A DNA stretch of 57,407 bases, taken from positions 1 to 57,407 of the forward strand of contig CAKKPP010000023.1 of NCBI GenBank assembly GCA_919901745.1, written 5' to 3'. Position 1 is the first letter of the stretch; every line of letters begins with the position of its first letter. The stretch is from Chloroflexota bacterium. GTDB lineage: Bacteria; Chloroflexota; Limnocylindria; Limnocylindrales; CSP1-4. The position numbers and the translations under genes were made by a program. Shown here in pieces: positions 33,940 to 41,099 of this stretch. The notes beneath the pieces were generated by a model. The model worked only from the letters and a program-made list of their open reading frames with translations, ran no database searches and was not told the origin of the DNA.

Positions 33940-34211
33940 ACCGGGATTCGCTCGTCACAATCGCGGTCCCGCTGGTGGCGATCGCTTGCTGCCTCGGCCT
34001 ACCGATCCTCGCGTCGGTCGGAGTGGGCGCCACGGTCCTGGTCCTCGGACTCGGCCTGCCGCTCGCCCTCGTCGCGGTCGGGGTTGCCTGGATCGCAGCA
34101 CGACGCCATCGGCGGTTGCGAACGTCGCCCATCGCGACGTCGGCGCCCGGAACGACTCCCGAGACGGCTCCGGTCCAAGGCCCGGTAACGTCCAGCTTCC
34201 AAGCGCTCTGA
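33936..34211 (+). CDS. Small two-helix membrane protein with vicinal cysteines (MerT-like)
   Basis: A 91-aa protein with two hydrophobic helices: LVTIAVPLVAIACCLGLPIL, carrying the vicinal pair C18-C19, and TVLVLGLGLPLALVAVGVAW. A basic loop and a Ser/Thr/Pro tail follow. MerT and MerC move Hg(II) across the membrane by a vicinal Cys pair in the first helix, so by analogy this could import Hg(II) toward MerA. It is much shorter than MerT (three helices, about 116 aa) and lacks the second loop Cys pair. Its ATG overlaps the stop of the ArsR-type sensor by 4 bp, so it is under that sensor's control. Confidence 0.65.
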   Translation: MNRDSLVTIAVPLVAIACCLGLPILASVGVGATVLVLGLGLPLALVAVGVAWIAARRHRRLRTSPIATSAPGTTPETAPVQGPVTSSFQAL

Positions 34212-34214
34212 ACT

Positions 34215-34420
34215 CAGCCCACCATCTCGATCGTGAGGATGCGGTCGGCGACCTCGTCCAGATCGGATCCGATGACATCCGGCCGCGGCCCCAGTGGATC
34301 AAGGACCATCCCCGCACGAGCCACGAAGGCCGCAACCGCCCCGGCCCGCATCGCGCCGACGATGTCCCAAGGAGTGGGCCGCGATCAGGTGGAGGATCGG
34401 GATCGCCGCACTCCGTCGGC
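34215..34420 (-). pseudogene. Haloacid dehalogenase (HAD type II) C-terminal remnant
   Basis: On the minus strand PWDIVGAMRAGAVAAFVARA, then PLGPRPDVIGSDLDEVADRI, is a typical end of an L-2-haloacid dehalogenase-type HAD protein. Just upstream, IPILHLIAAH is in a different frame. Dropping one base (the T after CAC near 34373) joins them into the expected AAHPWDIVG. So there is a +1 frameshift, and the first ~150 residues of the enzyme are missing. It sits between the MerT-like gene and the AhpD-like gene. Confidence 0.65.
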
Positions 34421-34430
34421 TCCCCGGCGC

Positions 34431-35030
34431 TCATCCGGGGTGCACATGTTTCCCGCCCGTCCAACCGCCGCGCGCCAGGACGCGGTCACCCAGGTCGCGC
34501 GGTCCCGCCTCCAGGTCCGTCGCCATCGTATCGTTCCAGCGATTCAGGAACGCGTAGAGACAGATCGCGGCGAGGATCTCCACGATCTGGTCATCCGTCC
34601 AGTGGTCGCGGAGCCGCGCCATGTGCTCGTCCGTGACGGCGTTGGGTACCGCCCCGGCGGCCAGGGCGAACTCCAGGACAACGCGCTCGGCGTCGTCGAA
34701 GAGCGGGCTGGTGCGGAACTCCCAGATCGCGGCGATCTTGTCATCGCTGACGCCGCTGGTCCCGGCGGCCACGAGCGAGTGGGCCTGGCAGTACTGACAC
34801 CCTGCCGCGCGGCTGGCCATGTGCGCCGCGAGTCGCTTGAGCCCAGGGTCCACGGCCGATTTGGGGTCCATGATCGCCTCGGTCAGGGCCTCGAATGCTG
34901 CGACGATCCGCGGCCGGCGCTGCATCGTCAGCAGGCTGTTCGGCACCACCCCGAGGATGCGCTCGAATGTGGCGAACGTCGCGGCAAGCTCGGGCCGTGC
35001 ATCGGTCCCGAGTGGGTTCATCCGAGCCAT
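34431..35030 (-). CDS. AhpD-like carboxymuconolactone decarboxylase family protein
   Basis: A 199-aa all-helical protein. The CMD/AhpD motif GCQYCQAHS has C78-x2-C81-x2-H84, the redox pair and proton relay of alkylhydroperoxidase AhpD and of peroxidase-related proteins. ERILGVVPNSLLTMQRRP and WTDDQIVEILAAICLYAFLN match the longer peroxidase-related group. It probably detoxifies hydroperoxides with a thiol donor. ATG 35030 was preferred over the TTG four codons earlier. It is alone on this strand between a fossil HAD gene and a membrane protein. Confidence 0.82.
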   Translation of the reverse strand: MARMNPLGTDARPELAATFATFERILGVVPNSLLTMQRRPRIVAAFEALTEAIMDPKSAVDPGLKRLAAHMASRAAGCQYCQAHSLVAAGTSGVSDDKIAAIWEFRTSPLFDDAERVVLEFALAAGAVPNAVTDEHMARLRDHWTDDQIVEILAAICLYAFLNRWNDTMATDLEAGPRDLGDRVLARGGWTGGKHVHPG

Positions 35031-35066
35031 CGCGGCCCGCAAGCCTAGCGTGCCTGGATGTACGGG

Positions 35067-35543
35067 TCAGCGAGCGAGGCTGAGTTCCGACGTTGCGCCG
35101 AACCGCGTCCAGATGACCCCGAGGGCGGCGCCCCACATGAGGTGAGCGGCGAACAACACGGCCGCGTTGAGGTTGAGCATCAATGGGTCGATCGCGGGCA
35201 CGACCACGAACCACATCGCGGCGAAGACGGCGACGCCCCAGGCCATGCCGAGACCGATCGTGGCTGCGGCCGACGGGGCCAGCCGCGACACGGTGAGCCC
35301 GAAGATGACGGCCAGGATGACCGAATTCATCATGTGACCCATCAGGCCGAGGACCAACGCGACGGCGTTAAACGGGATGGGGTTGGCCGAGCCCTGCAGG
35401 TCCCGAACGATGGTTGCGCCGATGGCGATCGGTGGCCCGAAGAAGCCGGCGCCGTCGGGGACGACCGCCTCGACGATCATCTCCCACATCGCGAGGACAA
35501 GACTGGCGCCGATGCCGGCGATCAGGATCCGACGGCGATCCAT
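35067..35543 (-). CDS. Four-helix integral membrane protein (hypothetical)
   Basis: A 158-aa membrane protein with helices around IAGIGASLVLAMWEMIVEAV, FNAVALVLGLMGHMMNSVIL, TIGLGMAWGVAVFAAMWFVV and NLNAAVLFAAHLMWGAALGV. The pattern (GHMMNS, HLMWGAALG) recalls DUF1440/YagU-type small membrane proteins, but I cannot assign it firmly. ATG 35543 (MDRRRILIAG) is the sensible start; 12 further residues are open upstream. It is divergent from the thioredoxin gene, with a 347-base gap between the starts. Confidence 0.65.
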   Translation of the reverse strand: MDRRRILIAGIGASLVLAMWEMIVEAVVPDGAGFFGPPIAIGATIVRDLQGSANPIPFNAVALVLGLMGHMMNSVILAVIFGLTVSRLAPSAAATIGLGMAWGVAVFAAMWFVVVPAIDPLMLNLNAAVLFAAHLMWGAALGVIWTRFGATSELSLAR

Positions 35544-35890
35544 GGTGATACATGCCTCCCTGAGTCGATCGATGTGCAATTCGGCTGGGCTGCCGTTGAC
35601 CGCAACCTACGCTCCGACGGCGACCACGGCTGTAGCGCGCATCACGTCCTGCGACGCCCGCGCCTGCGAAGACTCTTGGCGGCGCGTGATCGACGACCTG
35701 GGCGTGGAAGCTGTCGGACGAGACGCTCGACCTGCGGCGCGAGGTGCCAGGGGATCGCTATTGCGACGACCGAGCGCCCAGATCTTTGCCAGCGTGACGC
35801 GGCTCACATCGAGGGCGGCCTGGCGCAGGTAGCGTTCAGGTCAGCGCCTCTGGATGGCGCCCACTGAACGTACGAGAGGTCCTCACCGAG
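35544..35890. other. Non-coding gap before thioredoxin
   Basis: No convincing gene. It contains the leader hairpin at 35833-35870 (listed separately). Short open frames exist on both strands but show no domain, start signal or family resemblance. It presumably holds the divergent promoters of the membrane protein at 35067-35543 and thioredoxin. Confidence 0.45.
35833..35870 (+). promoter_or_regulatory. Two-part hairpin in the thioredoxin leader
   Basis: The outer stem is CGTTCAG (35833-35839) with CTGAACG (35864-35870). The inner stem is GCGCC (35844-35848) with GGCGC (35856-35860) around a TCTGGAT loop. It ends 20 bases before the thioredoxin ATG, where it could affect translation, or act as a redox-regulator binding site. 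Confidence 0.4.
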
Positions 35891-36232
35891 ATGTCTGCCA
35901 TCAAACACGCGACCGACGCCACCTTCGAGGAGCTCGTCCTCCGGAGCGACCGCCCAGTCGTCGTCGACTTCTGGGCCGCGTGGTGCGGCCCCTGTCACAT
36001 GGTCGCCCCCGAGCTCGAGAAGATGGTCGCCAAGTACGGCGACCAGGTCGCGGTCGTCAAGGTCGACGTGGACGCCAACCCGGCCCTGGCCCAGGCGTTC
36101 AACGTCATGTCGATCCCCACGATCGCGCTCTTCCAGCCTGGTGAGCAGCCCAAGGGCGTCACGGGCTACCGGAGCCTCGAGCAGCTGGAAACCGAGTTCG
36201 GACTACAGCAGTTCACACCCCTGAATAGCTGA
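35891..36232 (+). CDS. trxA: Thioredoxin
   Basis: A 113-aa cytosolic thioredoxin. VVVDFWAAWCGPCHMVAPEL has the WCGPC active site, and VMSIPTIALFQPGE has the cis-Pro. No signal peptide is present and the length is standard. It supplies reducing power to ribonucleotide reductase, peroxiredoxins and the CcdA proteins encoded in this window. It precedes a disulfide-reductase-like flavoprotein on the same strand (175 bases apart), which could be functionally linked though it is not a TrxB. Confidence 0.95.
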   Translation: MSAIKHATDATFEELVLRSDRPVVVDFWAAWCGPCHMVAPELEKMVAKYGDQVAVVKVDVDANPALAQAFNVMSIPTIALFQPGEQPKGVTGYRSLEQLETEFGLQQFTPLNS

Positions 36233-36407
36233 TGCTCGTGGACCGCGCGATCATCGCAACCGATCTGCGGCGCGGCGATCCACCTGCGCGCTAGCCCGCC
36301 GCTCCGTTGGGCCGCATCCCTTGGGCGCGTGATCCACGACACAGTTGCCGGGACCCGGACGCGCTACGGTGACGGCCATCGTCTACCCCTTGGAGATCCA
36401 CTCCCTC

Positions 36408-37784
36408 GTGCATGCAGAATTCTTCGATTTCGTGATCATCGGCGCGGGCGGTGCCGGAGAGGCTGCGGCCCACCTGGCCCGGGCGCGTGGCGCCTCGGTC
36501 GCCATCGTGGACCGGGAACTCTTCGGTGGTTCATGCCCCTTCTGGGCCTGCATGCCCTCCAAGACGCTGCTGCACGCGGCGAGCGTCCACGCCGCCGGTG
36601 GCGACTATGACTGGCCGGCCGCATCGGCTCGGCGCGACTACATGATCAATCGCGAAGGAACCGATGCGCCGAGCGACGCCGGCCACGTGCGCAGCCTGGA
36701 GGCGGCGGGAGCCGTCGTCATCCGGGGGACCGCGCGGATCGCCGGCCCGGGCGCGGTCGCCGTGTCGACGGAGGGTTCCGACCCCGACCGGACACTCCAC
36801 GCAGGCCACATCGTCATCGCGGTCGGCTCGAACTCGACGGTCCCGTCCATCGACGGGCTGGAGTCGATCACCCCGTGGACGAACCGCCAGGCCACGTCCA
36901 CGCGAACGCTGCCGCAGAGCCTGGTCATCCTCGGGGCCGGACCCACCGGGGTGGAGATGGCCCAGGTCTATGCCCGGTATGGCGTCCCGACGGTCCTGAT
37001 CTCGCCACAGTCGACCATCAATCCGAAGGATCACCCGCGGAACTCGGCGGCGATCGACGCCGGCCTCCGGCGGGATGGTGTCGACGTCCGAACAGGGGTG
37101 CGGGCGACCCGCATCCAGGCCCGGACGGCAGCGTCCGGGGCGCATGTCGTCCATCTGTCGGACGGCACGATCGTCGAGGGTCACGAGCTCCTGCTCGCGG
37201 TGGGGCGTACGTACCCGCTGGCCGACCTCGGGCTGGAGACGATCGGTGTCGACGCGTCGAGCGGTCGCGTCGACGTAGGCTCAGACCTGCGCATCGTCGA
37301 AGGCGTCTTCCTGGTCGGCGATCCGGCCGGCCCGGAGATGAGCACCCATCAGTCCCACTACCAGGGCGAGTTCGCCGTTCGGATCGCCCTCGGTGACGAC
37401 GCCCGACCGGACTACACGGCGCTTCCACATGCCACCTATACGGACCCCGAGGCCGCGGGCGTCGGGCTGACCCTCGAGCAGGCGATCGCTGGCGGGTACG
37501 ACGCGTTCGAGGAGGTCGCCGACCTGGCAGCGACGGCCAAGGGCTACGTGGCCGAGGCATCGGGTCACGTCACGATCGTCGTCGATCGCGAGGCCAGGTC
37601 GCTCCGAGGCGCATTCATCGCCGGCCCGGCCGCCTCCGAGGTCATCCACGAAGCGGTCCTGGCCATCAAGACGCAGACCACCATCGATGTCCTGGCCGAC
37701 ACCATCCACGCCTTCCCGACGACCGCCCGGGTCATGGGCGGACTCTTCTCCCAGGCGCTGCGGCGTCTCGAGGACGGCACGTGA
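36408..37784 (+). CDS. Class I pyridine nucleotide-disulfide oxidoreductase (Lpd/MerA-like) with CPFWAC site
   Basis: A 458-aa flavoprotein. The FAD motif is FVIIGAGGAGEAAAHLARAR, the redox pair C43/C48 is in GGSCPFWACMPSKTLL, the NAD motif is LVILGAGPTGVEMAQVYARY, and the C-terminal dimer domain has VIHEAVLAIKTQTTIDVLAD. It resembles dihydrolipoamide/mercuric reductases, but the CPFWAC spacer with an aromatic pair differs from the CLNVGC of Lpd or CVNVGC of MerA. There is no C-terminal CC pair. The substrate is unknown, perhaps a low-molecular-weight or protein disulfide. GTG 36408 is assumed; GTG 36369 is in frame. The stop overlaps the CsoR-like gene by 4 bp. Confidence 0.8.
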   Translation: MHAEFFDFVIIGAGGAGEAAAHLARARGASVAIVDRELFGGSCPFWACMPSKTLLHAASVHAAGGDYDWPAASARRDYMINREGTDAPSDAGHVRSLEAAGAVVIRGTARIAGPGAVAVSTEGSDPDRTLHAGHIVIAVGSNSTVPSIDGLESITPWTNRQATSTRTLPQSLVILGAGPTGVEMAQVYARYGVPTVLISPQSTINPKDHPRNSAAIDAGLRRDGVDVRTGVRATRIQARTAASGAHVVHLSDGTIVEGHELLLAVGRTYPLADLGLETIGVDASSGRVDVGSDLRIVEGVFLVGDPAGPEMSTHQSHYQGEFAVRIALGDDARPDYTALPHATYTDPEAAGVGLTLEQAIAGGYDAFEEVADLAATAKGYVAEASGHVTIVVDREARSLRGAFIAGPAASEVIHEAVLAIKTQTTIDVLADTIHAFPTTARVMGGLFSQALRRLEDGT

Positions 37785-38116
37785 CGGCGATCCCGACCGG
37801 CCCGAGCGAGTCCGCGTCGCACTGCCACGTTCCGGCCGACTTCGATCCGGAGGGCAGGCGGGTCTTGAGGGCCGAGGTGGCCAGGCTCATCGGCGCGGCG
37901 CAGTGGCTGGCGACGGAGCTCGATGAAGGCCGAGGCTGTCATGCCGCGCTCCTGCAGGCGTCCGTGCTGCAGGCGGACATCGATACGATCGCCGCCCGAC
38001 TGGTGGATGGCCATCTCAAGTATTGCGTGACGCGGGCGATCGGTTCGGGTCAGACCCCCGACGAGGTCCAGAGCCTGCTGACGCCGCTCCAGACCCTGCT
38101 CTTCACAAGGAGGTAG
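37781..38116 (+). CDS. CsoR/FrmR-family metal or persulfide sensor
   Basis: A 111-aa all-helical regulator. Conserved residues C53 (GRGCHAALLQ), H78 and C82 (DGHLKYC) have exactly the Cys-x24-His-x3-Cys spacing of Cu(I)-sensing CsoR (C36, H61, C65 in M. tuberculosis). An extra CH pair lies at residues 15-16. Ligand binding releases DNA. The N-terminal ~20 residues are unusual. It is co-transcribed with the disulfide reductase upstream (4-bp overlap) and the NAD(P)HX epimerase downstream. It probably regulates this operon in response to copper or sulfane sulfur. Confidence 0.85.
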   Translation: MTAIPTGPSESASHCHVPADFDPEGRRVLRAEVARLIGAAQWLATELDEGRGCHAALLQASVLQADIDTIAARLVDGHLKYCVTRAIGSGQTPDEVQSLLTPLQTLLFTRR

Positions 38117-38120
38117 GACC

Positions 38121-38900
38121 ATGCCGGCCACATCAACGGCGGTCCCGGTCCTCCGTGCCTCAGACGTCCCGGCGGTGACCTCGGCCCAGATGGCGGACGT
38201 GGACCGGTCGGCCATCGAGGACTACGGGGTGACCCTCCTGCAGATGATGGAGCAGGCAGGATCGCACCTCGCCGACGTCGTCCGCCTCGAGGTTGGTGGC
38301 GACCTGCAGGGCACGCGCGTCGTGGTTGCCGCCGGGCCCGGGAACAACGGCGGCGGTGGTCTGGTCGCCGCGCGGCACCTGGCCAATCGCGGGGCGCATG
38401 TCCGCGTGGTGCTGGCCCGACCGGCCCTTCGCCTGCACGAGGCTGCGCGCCACCACCTGGCCACCCTCATCGCCATGGGCACCGACTGCTGCGTCGCCAC
38501 CTACGACCTCGACGATGGCGACCTTGAACACTTGCTTGCGCGCGCGGACATCGTCGTCGACGCCCTGCTCGGGTATCGGGTCCGGGATGCGCCCCGCGGA
38601 GAAACGGAACGACTGATCGGGTTCGTGGTGCGCTCCGGCCGGCCGGTCGTGAGCCTCGATCTCCCGTCGGGGCTCGACCCTGATACCGGAGCGGCACCCG
38701 GAATGACGATCAGGGCGCTGGCGACGCTGACGCTCGCGCTCCCCAAGCCCGGGCTGTTCACCGGCCAGGGACCCGAACGGGCCGGGCGCATCTACCTCGG
38801 CGATCTCGGTCTTCCGGAAGCGCTCTACACTGCCCTCGGGATCTCGGTGGGCCAGCCCTTCTCCGGGGGCCGCATCGTGCTCCTGGATCGGACCGAATGA
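38121..38900 (+). CDS. nnrE: NAD(P)H-hydrate epimerase (YjeF N-terminal domain)
   Basis: A 259-aa protein. VTSAQMADVDRSAIEDYGV and VVVAAGPGNNGGGGLVAARH are the classic YjeF_N motifs, followed by IVVDALLGYR and VSLDLPSGLDPDTG with the catalytic Asp. It epimerises damaged R-NAD(P)HX so that a dehydratase can repair it. The usual fused dehydratase (YjeF C-terminal) domain is absent, so NnrD must be elsewhere. A strong AAGGAGGT lies at 38107-38114, across the end of the CsoR gene. Its end overlaps the Crp/Fnr gene by 4 bp. Confidence 0.9.
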   Translation: MPATSTAVPVLRASDVPAVTSAQMADVDRSAIEDYGVTLLQMMEQAGSHLADVVRLEVGGDLQGTRVVVAAGPGNNGGGGLVAARHLANRGAHVRVVLARPALRLHEAARHHLATLIAMGTDCCVATYDLDDGDLEHLLARADIVVDALLGYRVRDAPRGETERLIGFVVRSGRPVVSLDLPSGLDPDTGAAPGMTIRALATLTLALPKPGLFTGQGPERAGRIYLGDLGLPEALYTALGISVGQPFSGGRIVLLDRTE

Positions 38901-39616
38901 CCTCGTCGTCCCGGACTCGCTCGTTCACCGAAAAGATCGGACTCCTCAGCGAGGTGGCCCTGTTCGCCGGCCTCTCGGAGGAAGACATGCAGGCCATCGG
39001 TCACGTGACGACGATGACCCACTGCGTCCGCGGCCAGCAGATCCTGTCGCCCGATGATCCGCCGGACCGGATCCACATCATCAAGAAGGGCCGGGTCCGC
39101 GTCTACCGGATGTCGCCGGACGGCAAGCAGCTGACCCTCGACATCTACGAGAAGGGGACGATCCTGGGCGACATGAGCCTGCTCGGCCAGGACCGATTCC
39201 CCGAGGCGTACGCCGAGGCGATCGACGACGGCATCATCTGCACGATCTCGCCCGACGAACTCCGGCGATTGATCGAGCGCTACCCGATCGTCGGCGTGAA
39301 CATCATCCGGCATCTCTCCCGACGGCTCAAGTCCGCGGAGCGCGAGCTGGAGGCGATGGCCTACCAGCGGGTCGATCAACGGCTCGCTCGCAAGCTCCTG
39401 GATCTTGGTCAGCGGTTCGGCGTCTCGACCGTGCGGGGCACCCTCATCCAGGCCCGGCTCACCCAGCAGGAACTGGCGGAGATGATCGGCACGACCCGGG
39501 AGACGCTGGCCCACACCCTTGGTGACTTCCGGCGCCGCGGCCTCCTGGACTCGGCGAACCACAGTGTCTTGATTCGCGACGCGGAGCGCCTCACGGAGAT
39601 CGCCGAGGGCGACTGA
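38897..39616 (+). CDS. Crp/Fnr-family transcriptional regulator
   Basis: A 239-aa protein with a cNMP-binding beta-barrel (LFAGLSEEDMQAIGHVTTMT, RIHIIKKGRVRVYRMSPDGK, EKGTILGDMSLLGQ) and a C-terminal winged helix (LTQQELAEMIGTTRETLAHT). The few cysteines do not form an Fnr cluster motif. It may sense a cyclic nucleotide or redox state through the barrel. It is the last gene of the five-gene plus-strand block and is translationally coupled to nnrE. Confidence 0.9.
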   Translation: MTSSSRTRSFTEKIGLLSEVALFAGLSEEDMQAIGHVTTMTHCVRGQQILSPDDPPDRIHIIKKGRVRVYRMSPDGKQLTLDIYEKGTILGDMSLLGQDRFPEAYAEAIDDGIICTISPDELRRLIERYPIVGVNIIRHLSRRLKSAERELEAMAYQRVDQRLARKLLDLGQRFGVSTVRGTLIQARLTQQELAEMIGTTRETLAHTLGDFRRRGLLDSANHSVLIRDAERLTEIAEGD

Positions 39617-39766
39617 GGGACCCACCGCCGGGGTCTTCAGGGTGTCGATGCTCATCTGCGCGTGCCGTGATCGGCATCGGGACCATGAGCCCGTTCCGGA
39701 GAGGACGCGCGACGACGGCGGGGAACGAAGCCTTCCACGCCGTCGAGACTTCCCCAGGTCTCAGGA

Positions 39767-39982
39767 TCAGCGAAACCCTTCGGCCGGCAACTCCCGGAGA
39801 CGGATGGCCTGGAAACGCAGGACCTCGGCGATCGCAGCCAATCCGAGCGCGATCGACACCAGATAGAGGACGACTCCCACGCGACGGATCGCCTCGAGCT
39901 GGATGGCGGACGACTCCGCCGAGGCGAGCACACCCGCGTCGCCCCCGAGGATGGCCAGGCCGATGACAACGTGCGCGATCAC
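39767..39982 (-). CDS. Very small membrane protein A
   Basis: A 71-aa protein with two hydrophobic helices (MIAHVVIGLAILGGDAGVLA and VGVVLYLVSIALGLAAIAEV) and a charged tail FQAIRLRELP. No family is known to me. Its ATG overlaps the stop of protein B by 4 bp. The last helix and tail resemble that of protein B (GISFLLARILAALR), suggesting duplication. It is last of four overlapping minus-strand genes (40747-39767). The 150 bases before it on the left hold nothing recognisable. Confidence 0.5.
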   Translation of the reverse strand: MIAHVVIGLAILGGDAGVLASAESSAIQLEAIRRVGVVLYLVSIALGLAAIAEVLRFQAIRLRELPAEGFR

Positions 39983-40293
39983 AGCCCCTGCTGGACTTCG
40001 CCGCCGCCCGATCGCAGCGCCGCGAGGATTCTGGCGAGCAGGAACGAGATCCCGGCGAGTGCGAAGCCCTCACCCAGGAACTGGAGGCCCTGAACCCATG
40101 CACGCTGCGAGACCGCGAGCTGCGGAGCCGCCGGCTCGGAACCGGGAGCCCGCCTGGCGCTCGGGAGGCTCAGCCGCCGACCGGAGCGGCGAGCGCCAGC
40201 CGGATCGGATCCGCGAATGCCGCCTGGGGCGGGAACCGGCCGGGGACCGGAGTCTGCCCCGGCCCCGCCTGGGCCGACTACCAGCCGAGCCAT
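39979..40293 (-). CDS. Very small membrane protein B
   Basis: A 104-aa protein from ATG 40293. About 60 residues of Pro/Arg/Ala/Gly-rich sequence without structure come first, then AWVQGLQFLGEGFALAGISF with a following LLARILAALR helix. It overlaps protein C by 16 bp and protein A by 4 bp. The low-complexity N-terminus leaves the start in doubt. Related to protein A by its C-terminal helix. No function is evident. Confidence 0.4.
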   Translation of the reverse strand: MARLVVGPGGAGADSGPRPVPAPGGIRGSDPAGARRSGRRLSLPSARRAPGSEPAAPQLAVSQRAWVQGLQFLGEGFALAGISFLLARILAALRSGGGEVQQGL

Positions 40294-40532
40294 CGAGGCA
40301 GCCGCCGGCCCAGTCGCGCGGCGGCGCGCCGGGCAATGAGCACCGGACCCACGATCGCCGCGTTGAGCGCCAAGCCGCCGATCAATGGTGCGAACCCACC
40401 GAGCTGGCCCTGCAGCAGGAAGACAGCCGCGAGGCCCGCGCCGCCGCCCACGGTCAGGGCGAGCCCGACCCGTTCCAGCCCGCCGCGGCGGGTCTCGGGC
40501 GGCACGGCTGCGCCGCGGGTCGTCGTTTTCAC
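40278..40532 (-). CDS. Very small membrane protein C
   Basis: An 84-aa protein with a short charged N-terminus (KTTTRGAAVPPETRRGGLER) and two helices: VGLALTVGGGAGLAAVFLLQ and FAPLIGGLALNAAIVGPVLI. It ends RRLPRWLGW. GTG 40532 overlaps the stop of the deleted thioredoxin gene (GTGA). Unknown family. The overlap chain suggests that all four were once one transport or redox operon. Confidence 0.5.
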   Translation of the reverse strand: MKTTTRGAAVPPETRRGGLERVGLALTVGGGAGLAAVFLLQGQLGGFAPLIGGLALNAAIVGPVLIARRAAARLGRRLPRWLGW

Positions 40533-40747
40533 GCTGCGTGCTGCTCGAATAGGTCGACGAGGCCGTCCGAGCCCCGGATCCCGAGGTGCTTCTCGAGAAG
40601 ACTGCCGTCCGGCCCGATGACGATCGACGGCGTCGATGGTGGCGACAGGGCCTGGTCCCCGAAGTCGCCGGCCAGCGATCCCGCGACGTCTCGGGAAGCG
40701 ACCAGGCCAAGTACGACGGCTACCGCGACCAACGAGCGAATCGCCAT
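40529..40747 (-). pseudogene. TlpA-like thioredoxin with internal deletion (active site lost)
   Basis: A 72-aa open frame. The first 18 residues are a signal peptide (MAIRSLVAVAVVLGLVAS). The next part (VAGSLAGDFGDQALSPPSTP, then VIGPDGSLLEKHLGIRGSDG) aligns closely with the C-terminal third of the lipoprotein at 29674-30219 (VARSLAATFGDQILSPPSTP). About 105 residues, including the CxxC active site, are missing in frame. It is still open and could be secreted, but cannot be a thioredoxin. Confidence 0.7.
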
Positions 40748-40828
40748 ACACGCGACCGTAGTGGCGCGTCTCGCGGCCCGCTGTGTGCCGAGTCACATTG
40801 GACCGTGATGGCGATTAGTGCGGCCGCC

Positions 40829-40916
40829 GCGAGGCCCGCTCAGGGCGGTCCTCGCAAGGTAGCCCGGCGGCGCGGCTGCGATCGAGAGGCCTGCGAGTCA
40901 CTCGCAGGCCTCTTTC
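40829..40916 (+). terminator. Strong terminator, possible small RNA with upstream hairpin
   Basis: AGAGGCCTGCGAG (40885-40897), loop TCA, then CTCGCAGGCCTCT (40901-40913) and a TTT is a near-ideal intrinsic terminator on the plus strand. No plus-strand gene lies within 1.2 kb upstream. A second hairpin (GCGAGG-C-CCGC-TCAGG-GCGG-T-CCTCGC, 40829-40855) precedes it. Together they could be a ~100-nt small RNA in an otherwise gene-free 352-base gap (40748-41099). No known RNA family was recognised. Confidence 0.5.
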
Positions 40917-41099
40917 GCTGTCCTTCGGTGCCTCATCGAGCGCACGAGATTCCCGGTGCCGCGCCGTTTCGGCCCGCGCAGGGGCGCGCGTGTGCGCCAG
41001 CGAACTGCCCCCAGGGGCTGCCACGCCGAGGCTGAGTTCAGGCGGCAGAGCACTCGGCCACGGACGGACGGGATGCCGCAGCAGAACGGAACGAGACCG

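Noticed and set aside
35607-35832. Short frames on both strands before trxA with Cys-rich or HTH-like strings
   Set aside because: Neither has a start signal, a recognisable domain or continuity; they look like chance open frames.
36408-37784. Second mercuric reductase
   Set aside because: It lacks the C-terminal Cys-Cys pair and has CPFWAC instead of the CVN.GC site, so mercury reduction is not supported.
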